A DNA stretch of 6,598 bases, taken from positions 1 to 6,598 of the forward strand of contig CALBTQ010000722.1 of NCBI GenBank assembly GCA_937967875.1, read 5' to 3'. This stretch comes from an uncultured Pseudomonadota bacterium. GTDB lineage: Bacteria; Lernaellota; Lernaellaia; Lernaellales; Lernaellaceae. Under the pieces are notes generated by a model. That model saw only the letters and a list, made by a program, of their open reading frames with translations, was not told the origin of the DNA and searched no databases. The translations under genes and the position numbers were made by a program. This document shows, piece by piece, positions 1 to 5,103 of this stretch; the stretch's first letter is position 1, and each line of letters starts with the position of its first letter.

Positions 1-45
1 CCCCCGAGTTCTACACTCTTTCCCTACACGACGCTCTTCCGATCT
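1..45. other. Illumina P5/read-1 adapter (technical sequence)
   Basis: Bases 13..45 match the 33-base Illumina TruSeq read-1 adapter exactly, from ACACTCTTTCCC through to CTCTTCCGATCT. Bases 1..12 continue into the P5 sequence with two mismatches (C for A at 3, T for A at 9). This is library sequence, not genome. It adds spurious codons to the gene that runs off this end: in the minus frame it reads as the peptide IGRASCRERV. True insert begins at 46. Confidence 0.98.
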
Positions 46-508
46 GGGAGATCGTGTACAGGTACAAGCGATGCTCGCCGGCCGCCACGGCGACCAGAGA
101 GCCGTCGGGCGCCGGCGCGATGCCGCCGCCGGAGGAGCCGACGCGACCATGCAGGACGATTTCCGTTACCGGTTCGGTGATGCCGGTGTCGTCATCGGCC
201 GTGTCGTCATCGACCGTGTCGTCGTCGGCCGTGTCGTCATCGACCGTGTCGTCATCGACCGTGTCGTCATCGGCCGTGTCGTCGTCGGCTGTGTCGTCGT
301 CGTTTGTGTCGTCATCGATCGTGTCGTCATCGGTTGTGTCGTCATCACCGGTATCATCATCGGTTGTATCGTCGTCGATGGTGTCGTCATCAGTCGTGTC
401 GTCATCAACCGGCGTGGCATCGTCGTTGTCGTCATCGTCGTCGGGCGGACAGGCAGTGAAAAGCATTGCCATTAACAAAATGGAGACAATAAAGATCGTG
501 CAACGCAT
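46..508 (-). CDS. Asp-rich lipoprotein with DDDT-repeat linker, 3'-truncated
   Basis: Only the first 154 codons remain; the rest is lost at the fragment end. The chosen start at 508 has AAAGGAG six bases upstream and gives a clean lipoprotein signal: Arg2, a hydrophobic core, then F-T-A-C with the lipidated Cys at residue 20. An earlier in-frame Met at 553 would put 15 polar residues in front of the signal and lie inside the upstream gene. Residues 21-34 are Pro-Pro, an Asp run and NDDATP; residues 35-109 are 15 DDDT-x pentapeptides. Residues 110-154 begin a globular domain (a PDG turn, then a strand ending LYLYT) that resembles the first propeller blade of the neighbouring proteins. It starts 11 bases after the upstream gene, so it is probably co-transcribed and translationally coupled. 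It is likely an exported, lipid-anchored protein that was 700+ aa when whole, judging from its paralogues. Function not recognised. Confidence 0.85.
182..406 (-). repeat. 15-bp tandem repeat, 15 units, encoding (DDDTx)15
   Basis: Fifteen consecutive in-frame 15-base units read on the minus strand, each encoding Asp-Asp-Asp-Thr plus a variable residue (T, I, G, N, A or V). Units differ mainly in synonymous Asp and Thr codons and in the fifth codon. The usual Asp pattern here is GAT-GAC-GAC. Gain or loss of whole units would keep the frame, so length variation, not on/off switching, is expected. The region forms a highly acidic linker between the lipid anchor and the folded domain. Confidence 0.95.
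420..454 (-). repeat. 35-bp direct repeat, copy 1 (lipobox Cys/Asp-run module)
   Basis: This stretch is identical base for base to 2756..2790. It encodes the lipobox Cys and the following PPDDDDDNDDA residues in the truncated lipoprotein gene. The match includes synonymous positions, which points to shared recent ancestry or gene conversion between the two adjacent genes. Confidence 0.9.
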
Positions 509-514
509 GACGTT

Positions 515-521
515 CTCCTTT
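515..521 (-). promoter_or_regulatory. Shine-Dalgarno for the 3'-truncated lipoprotein gene
   Basis: The minus strand reads AAAGGAG, with a six-base spacer to the ATG at 508. It overlaps the TAA stop of the upstream gene (522..520), so a ribosome finishing that gene sits on this site. This fixes the downstream start at 508 and suggests translational coupling. Confidence 0.85.
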
Positions 522-2844
522 AAGGATTCGGCGGCGCGATGATCGCACGCCATAAAGCCGAACCCTGTCGATAAGGAACTTGTACGGAGCCGTCAGGCAG
601 CAAAGACGGTGGCAGCGAGTCATTGAAATTCAAATAGACGTAAGCGAAGTTTTGGAATTGCCACTGGCCGGACACATCGGTGCCGTAGGTGAGATAGTCT
701 TCGTTGCCGTGGGACAGAGCGAGATGATGGACACCCTGATCGTCGATGATCATTCTCGCGTCGTGGACGAAATCTTCGGCGATGGTTGTCACGCTCCATT
801 CGTTGTCTTCGAAAACGGCCATCCTGGTAAGGGTTCCGCCTGTATATGGATATGCGTAGTAGACGAAATGCGGCGCTCCGTTTTCGTCTATTGCCAGCGC
901 GCAGGTGGCCCGGGTGGAGGACAAGCCCGATTCGATCGTGTCGATCGACCACGAACCTTCATGCCGTTGCGCGCATTGAATGCTGTTACTGAAAAGCAGT
1001 TTGTAACAGATGAATACATCACCGTCGGCGTTGGCGGCGATGCCGTATGAATCGTTGTTGATCGAATCGGCAGAGGGGCTCTCGATAGTCCAATCGCCGT
1101 CGTCGCGGATGGCGAAATGCAGATTGTTGCTATGGCAATAAGCAACGGCCGGTTCGCCGTTGGGTAGGATGGTGAAGACGTGATTATAAGCGATGTTTGC
1201 TTCCACCAATTCACTTTGCCAATCACTTTCCTGATTGTTGGCGTAAACAAGGTACGATTCGCTGAAACCAACCAAATGCGTCACGCCCTCATCGTCGGTC
1301 AACGCTTGTAGGTTGCGAATGGGAGAAATGCCGAGATCGAGCGATTCGATCAGCCAACCGTCGCCGGTTTGCGTTGCCGTGTACGGACCGTCGTTGGTGG
1401 AAACCAAAAAGAAACGTCGGCCCTGATCGTCGATTCCCGACGAGATCGGCTCTGAGACCAATAATTCCCGGTAAACGATTTCTTCGCTCCATTCGTTCGC
1501 CAGGTTGTTCAAGTAGATCAAGCCGTAATTATTGTTTTCCAGATAAACCGCACGCCATTGCCCGGTGGAGGTGGGTATGGCTTCGGTGATGTAACTTGTA
1601 ATGACGCCAAGTGGAGTAACCGTCCAGGAGCCCTCGTCGAATACGGCTTGAATCAACTCGTAATCGTTTGCGTCGCGGCAAATGATCATCGGCTTGCCGT
1701 CGATCAACCAAATTCCGTCATGATAGAAATCGGAGGGCTGAACGAGTTCGAAGGCCCAATCGGTTCCGTCCCAATAGCCGTAGTTAAAGCCGGTATCGTC
1801 GGTATAGGCGACATGGATATGGTCGACGTCTTCGACGGCGATATCGGCGCTTTGCATGTTGCTGTAATAGGTCAGGATGGTTGTTTCCCAAGAGCCGGTA
1901 GCGTTGGAGATCAGCTTAACCATTCGATAAATGTGTCCGTGTCCGTCGTTCCAATCCTCCCGATAGGCGATATATGCTTTGCCGTCGGGAGAGACCGCGA
2001 TGCGACAACGTTCGATTCGTTCCAAAGGTGTCGAGATGACGATTTCTTCGGTCCATTCCCCGGAAGCGTTGGTGAAGTAACGCAACCTCCAACCACCTAT
2101 ACACAGGTGGATATGCCCGTCGGCATCGATGGACATCTCGCTGTAGTAGTCGGCATAGGATCCGGTAATCGTTTCCTCATGCCAGGTAGCGTCGACCCGC
2201 CACAAGTGCTTGAGTTCGGTATTTCCTTCTTCGATAGCCAACACGTGTAAATTGCCGTCGGGATCGAATTGAATGTCGACGGGTTTGAGGTCGACGTTCA
2301 GCTCTTCGATTTCCACGTCCTGTTCGCCGTAGGTGTAAATGAAGGGACGCCCTCCGGCCCAAACGGAAATGGTTGCCGATGTGTCGTCGGCTGCGGCTAT
2401 ATCGAACGAACTGGGCACGCCGCCGAAGATGTATTCGTTTTCGTCCACGACGATGTCGTCATCGACCGTGTCGTCGTCGGCGATATCGTCGTCGACCGTG
2501 TCGTCGTCGATCGTATCGTCGTCGACCGTGTCGTCGTCGATTGTGTCGTCGTCGGTCGTGTCGTCATCGGCGCTGTCATCATCAGCCGTGTCGTCGTCAA
2601 CCGTGTCGTCGTCGAGAATTGTGTCGTCGTCGAGAATCGTGTCGTCATCGGACGAGTCATCATCGGACGAGTCATCATCGCCGGTGTCGTCATCCGGCGT
2701 CGCATCGTCATCATCGTCGGGCGTGGCATCGTCGTCGTCGTCGGCCGGCGTCGCGTCGTCGTTGTCGTCATCGTCGTCGGGCGGACAGGCGGCGCACAAC
2801 AACAGCACCGACAACAAGAGGGCTAACAAAAAGATTTTTTTCAT
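520..2844 (-). CDS. Asp-rich lipoprotein with beta-propeller-like repeats (774 aa)
   Basis: Complete gene. MKKIF plus a Leu-rich core forms the signal peptide, with a predicted lipidated Cys at residue 20 (C-A-A-C, a slightly unusual lipobox with Cys at -3). Residues 21-50 hold Pro-Pro, Asp runs and three ATP tripeptides; residues 51-132 are DDDT-x type pentapeptides with variants DDDSS, DDDTIL and DDDI. Residues 133-774 are about 14 imperfect repeats of roughly 46 aa, each with a strand-turn such as D-x-D-G-x-x-H followed by hydrophobic/Tyr residues, a second strand, then a turn with Trp (SGEW, TGSW, SGQW). This pattern is typical of beta-propeller blades; 14 would fit two seven-bladed rings, an inference from counting by eye. 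The Asp-box consensus (S-x-D-x-G-x-T-W) of sialidases is not evident, and no catalytic motif was found. A GGAG-type ribosome site precedes the ATG, 21 bases after the upstream stop. Likely an exported lipid-anchored binding or structural protein; ligand unknown. Its propeller region is visibly lower in GC than its neighbours. Confidence 0.9.
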   Translation of the reverse strand: MKKIFLLALLLSVLLLCAACPPDDDDDNDDATPADDDDDATPDDDDDATPDDDTGDDDSSDDDSSDDDTILDDDTILDDDTVDDDTADDDSADDDTTDDDTIDDDTVDDDTIDDDTVDDDIADDDTVDDDIVVDENEYIFGGVPSSFDIAAADDTSATISVWAGGRPFIYTYGEQDVEIEELNVDLKPVDIQFDPDGNLHVLAIEEGNTELKHLWRVDATWHEETITGSYADYYSEMSIDADGHIHLCIGGWRLRYFTNASGEWTEEIVISTPLERIERCRIAVSPDGKAYIAYREDWNDGHGHIYRMVKLISNATGSWETTILTYYSNMQSADIAVEDVDHIHVAYTDDTGFNYGYWDGTDWAFELVQPSDFYHDGIWLIDGKPMIICRDANDYELIQAVFDEGSWTVTPLGVITSYITEAIPTSTGQWRAVYLENNNYGLIYLNNLANEWSEEIVYRELLVSEPISSGIDDQGRRFFLVSTNDGPYTATQTGDGWLIESLDLGISPIRNLQALTDDEGVTHLVGFSESYLVYANNQESDWQSELVEANIAYNHVFTILPNGEPAVAYCHSNNLHFAIRDDGDWTIESPSADSINNDSYGIAANADGDVFICYKLLFSNSIQCAQRHEGSWSIDTIESGLSSTRATCALAIDENGAPHFVYYAYPYTGGTLTRMAVFEDNEWSVTTIAEDFVHDARMIIDDQGVHHLALSHGNEDYLTYGTDVSGQWQFQNFAYVYLNFNDSLPPSLLPDGSVQVPYRQGSALWRAIIAPPNP
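2449..2694 (-). repeat. 15-bp tandem repeat with 18-bp variants, encoding the DDDT-x linker
   Basis: Sixteen units in a row on the minus strand. Most are 15 bases (DDDTV, DDDTI, DDDTA, DDDSS); two adjacent units are 18 bases (DDDTIL twice). Two units replace Thr by Ile (DDDIA, DDDIV). Asp codons are mostly GAC. Frame is kept throughout, so the array forms an uninterrupted acidic linker. Confidence 0.93.
2695..2754 (-). repeat. 24-bp repeat encoding ATP-DDDDD
   Basis: Residues 31-50 of the 774-aa lipoprotein contain ATP three times, separated by Asp runs of five (the first preceded by Ala). The repeating unit is eight residues, about 24 bases, and sits just before the DDDT-x array. Only the first ATP is present in the truncated downstream paralogue. 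Confidence 0.75.
2756..2790 (-). repeat. 35-bp direct repeat, copy 2 (lipobox Cys/Asp-run module)
   Basis: Identical to 420..454. It encodes the lipobox Cys and the following PPDDDDDNDDA of the 774-aa lipoprotein. The equivalent part of the 745-aa lipoprotein gene is similar in protein sequence but not identical in DNA. Confidence 0.9.
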
Positions 2845-2851
2845 CGGCTTG

Positions 2852-2857
2852 CTCTCC
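2852..2857 (-). promoter_or_regulatory. Shine-Dalgarno for the 774-aa lipoprotein gene
   Basis: The minus strand reads GGAGAG, with seven bases between its end and the ATG at 2844 (nine from the GGAG core). It lies in the 21-base gap after the preceding stop codon and supports the start that gives the MKKIF signal peptide. Confidence 0.75.
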
Positions 2858-2865
2858 GTTGGACG

Positions 2866-5103
2866 TCAGTCGATAAAAAAGGACAAGTACCATTGCGCTT
2901 CGTTGCCCATCAGCGAAATGTGCGCCAGATTGTCGGCGTCGATGCGCAGCCGGCAGTCCTGCCATTGCATGTTATCGGTCAGCAGTTGTTCCTTTTCCCA
3001 GCCGGCGGGCGTGCGCACGGCGTGCGACAGACCCCCGCCCCAATACACCGCGTGCAGCTTGCCGCTCGTGTCGAAATCCAACGCGCCGTCGCCGTTGTCG
3101 GTTGCGTCGACGATTTCGGTCGCCCACGCGCCGCCCGCGTTGTCCAGGTGCAGCATGGCGCCGGAAGAGGCCAGCAGCAGGTGGACGTTCTCCTGATCGT
3201 CGACCAGAACGTCTTCCAGATTGCCGACGGCGGACGTCACCAACTCCGTGCTCCAGCCGTCCCCCGTTCGCCGGTTGAGATATACGCCTTCGTCAGTGGC
3301 GTAAAAAAGATGGACCGCACCGTCGATGATCCGTAAATGCATATCGTAAAGCTGCTCGGCGGTAACCTGCGGATCGTCCATCACCCAGGCGCCGCTTTTG
3401 TTGGTGACGTAAACGCCGTAGTAGCCGAACTTGCTCGGGTAGCTGTAGCAGGTGTAGACCGCGTGAACCTTTTCATCGTCGTCCAGCCTCATCGACGAAT
3501 TTTCACACCCACGATAATCGACGATGGTGTTCACCCACGACCCCGAGACGTCGGTCATATAGTTCATGACGGAGTTGGTTCCGCCGCGATAAAACAGGTG
3601 ATAATGCCCGGCGGCGTCGATCATCATGTCGATTTCGGTGGCGTTGAGCGCCAGATCCGCGATCTGCCATTGATTGCTTATGCGTTTGGCCAGGTAAAAC
3701 GAATCGGTGTCGAAGGCGATCGTCGGCGCGCCCGCCGGATCCAACTCCAGCGTGGTGGTGCCGCGCGAGAATCCGCCGGTGGTGATCGGCTGGTTCATCA
3801 CCCAACCGGTCGGCGTCAGATCGTTGCGCATGAGATTGTAGATCGGGCAGTTGAAATGAACGAAGTGCAGCCCGCCGTCGGCATCCTGCGCCAGTTCGGT
3901 GTCCACGCGATAGCTGCCGCTCAGGCCCGCCGCCGCGAGGGGTTGGCTCGTCCATTCGCCGCTCACATCGGTGGTGTAAATGAGCGAGTAGGCGTCGGAT
4001 TGGTAGAGCGCGGAAGTCACGTGAAAATGGTTGTCGGCATCGACCAGGACGTCGGGATACAAGCCGCCGTCGCCGAGACTTTCGCAGGTCCAGTTCAGCG
4101 TCGCGTCGGCAGAGCCCCGGATCAATTCGTAACCCCAGGTGTTGTAGAAAACGTTGATCCGGCCGTCGTTGTCGAGGGTCAGGGCCACGGTGCGGCCGCC
4201 GTCGGGGCAGTCGATCATCTCCTTTTTGTACCAGAAGCCGTACTTGTTGTGGGCCACGCGCACGTTGATGCCGTATTCATAGGCGATGTACACCTTGCCG
4301 TTGTCGTCGACGTACAAATCCGGGCCGGCGTTGTTGTTGTACTCCCAGGTATCGTCGAGATGGATCGTCGCCCACGCGCCTGTCTTGTTGGTCGCGTAGT
4401 ACAGGTAGTACTCCGAGTAATCGATGTACTTGACGAAAACGACGTGCGCCGCGCCCGTTGCATCGACGACGATCTCCGATTTGATGTTCTCCTCGATTTC
4501 GTTGGCGATGATCTCCGTGCGCCATTGCCCGGAAGCGTCGGTCGTGTACAGCAGATCATCGGTTCGCCAATCGGTGTGCAGAAAATGGAAACGGCCCTGA
4601 GCGTCGATGTCCATCGCCATGTAATAGGTTTGGATCGACGGAATGCCCGGCACTTCGATGCCGTCGAGCAGGCCGTACACCTTGAGGTAGCCGCCGCGCA
4701 CGGTTCCGACATACGGCGTGCCGTCGGGCATGTTGCGCACGCGGAATCCGTAACGGCCGGTCTGGCCGCCGCCCAGGATCGTCAAGTCGAGGTCGTCATA
4801 GGTATCGTCGTCGGTCGTATCGTCGTCGGTCGTATCGTCGTCGATCGTATCGTCGTCGATCGAATCGTCGTCGGTTGTATCATCGTCGATTGTGTCATCG
4901 TCGATTGTATCGTCATCAACGGTGTCGTCGTCGGTCGTGTCATCGTCGCCGGTGTCGTCGTCGGTCGTATCGTCGTCATCGTCGCCGGTATCGTCGTCGG
5001 CGGTCGTGTCGTCGTCGTCGTCATCCGGCGGGCAGGCGGTCAACCCGGCCGACAGCATCGCCATCATCAGCAAAAACATTATGGTGCGAAGAGGCTGTTT
5101 CAT
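2866..5103 (-). CDS. Asp-rich lipoprotein with beta-propeller-like repeats (745 aa)
   Basis: Complete gene. The start at 5103 has AAGGAG seven bases upstream and yields MKQPLRT, a hydrophobic core and a canonical L-T-A-C lipobox with Cys at residue 24. The frame is open another 309 bases upstream, but that part lies antiparallel in sense to nothing useful: it overlaps the preceding gene in another frame and has an Arg-rich, artefact-like composition. Residues 25-102 are Pro-Pro, Asp runs and DDDT-x pentapeptides. Residues 103-745 hold about 14 repeats of roughly 46 aa. Recurrent elements are a D-x-x-G-x-x-H/Y turn (e.g. DAQGRFHF, DATGAAHV, DTSGKLHAVY) and a later TD/TN-x-SG-x-W turn (SGQW, TGAW, SGEW, SGSW, SGAW). 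These are propeller-blade features; two seven-bladed rings would fit the count. No catalytic motif was found. The ATG overlaps the upstream stop by four bases (ATGA), indicating coupled translation. Probably an exported lipid-anchored binding protein; ligand not determinable. Confidence 0.9.
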   Translation of the reverse strand: MKQPLRTIMFLLMMAMLSAGLTACPPDDDDDDTTADDDTGDDDDDTTDDDTGDDDTTDDDTVDDDTIDDDTIDDDTTDDDSIDDDTIDDDTTDDDTTDDDTYDDLDLTILGGGQTGRYGFRVRNMPDGTPYVGTVRGGYLKVYGLLDGIEVPGIPSIQTYYMAMDIDAQGRFHFLHTDWRTDDLLYTTDASGQWRTEIIANEIEENIKSEIVVDATGAAHVVFVKYIDYSEYYLYYATNKTGAWATIHLDDTWEYNNNAGPDLYVDDNGKVYIAYEYGINVRVAHNKYGFWYKKEMIDCPDGGRTVALTLDNDGRINVFYNTWGYELIRGSADATLNWTCESLGDGGLYPDVLVDADNHFHVTSALYQSDAYSLIYTTDVSGEWTSQPLAAAGLSGSYRVDTELAQDADGGLHFVHFNCPIYNLMRNDLTPTGWVMNQPITTGGFSRGTTTLELDPAGAPTIAFDTDSFYLAKRISNQWQIADLALNATEIDMMIDAAGHYHLFYRGGTNSVMNYMTDVSGSWVNTIVDYRGCENSSMRLDDDEKVHAVYTCYSYPSKFGYYGVYVTNKSGAWVMDDPQVTAEQLYDMHLRIIDGAVHLFYATDEGVYLNRRTGDGWSTELVTSAVGNLEDVLVDDQENVHLLLASSGAMLHLDNAGGAWATEIVDATDNGDGALDFDTSGKLHAVYWGGGLSHAVRTPAGWEKEQLLTDNMQWQDCRLRIDADNLAHISLMGNEAQWYLSFFID
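4798..5025 (-). repeat. Acidic linker repeat encoding Asp runs and (DDDTx) units
   Basis: Residues 27-102 of the 745-aa lipoprotein. The first part is irregular (Asp runs of six and five broken by TTA, TG and TT); from residue 48 there are 11 regular 15-base units, ten DDDT-x and one DDDSI, ending in DDDTY. Unlike the other two arrays, many units here use GAT for the third Asp (GAC-GAC-GAT), so the array has its own codon pattern. Confidence 0.93.

Noticed and set aside
182..406. CRISPR array
   Set aside because: The 15-bp units are contiguous, in frame and lack spacers; they encode an Asp-rich linker.
54..542. Plus-strand open frame with SSS-V/A repeats opposite the DDDT array
   Set aside because: The 15-bp repeats lack stops in five of six frames, so such frames arise automatically. 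This one also spans the junction of two real genes.
520..2844. Sialidase or other Asp-box (BNR) enzyme
   Set aside because: The repeats have D-x-x-G-x-x-H turns but not the S-x-D-x-G-x-T-W Asp box, and no catalytic residues could be placed.
4798..5025. Phase-variable (on/off) repeat tract
   Set aside because: Units are multiples of three bases, so slippage alters length without shifting the frame.
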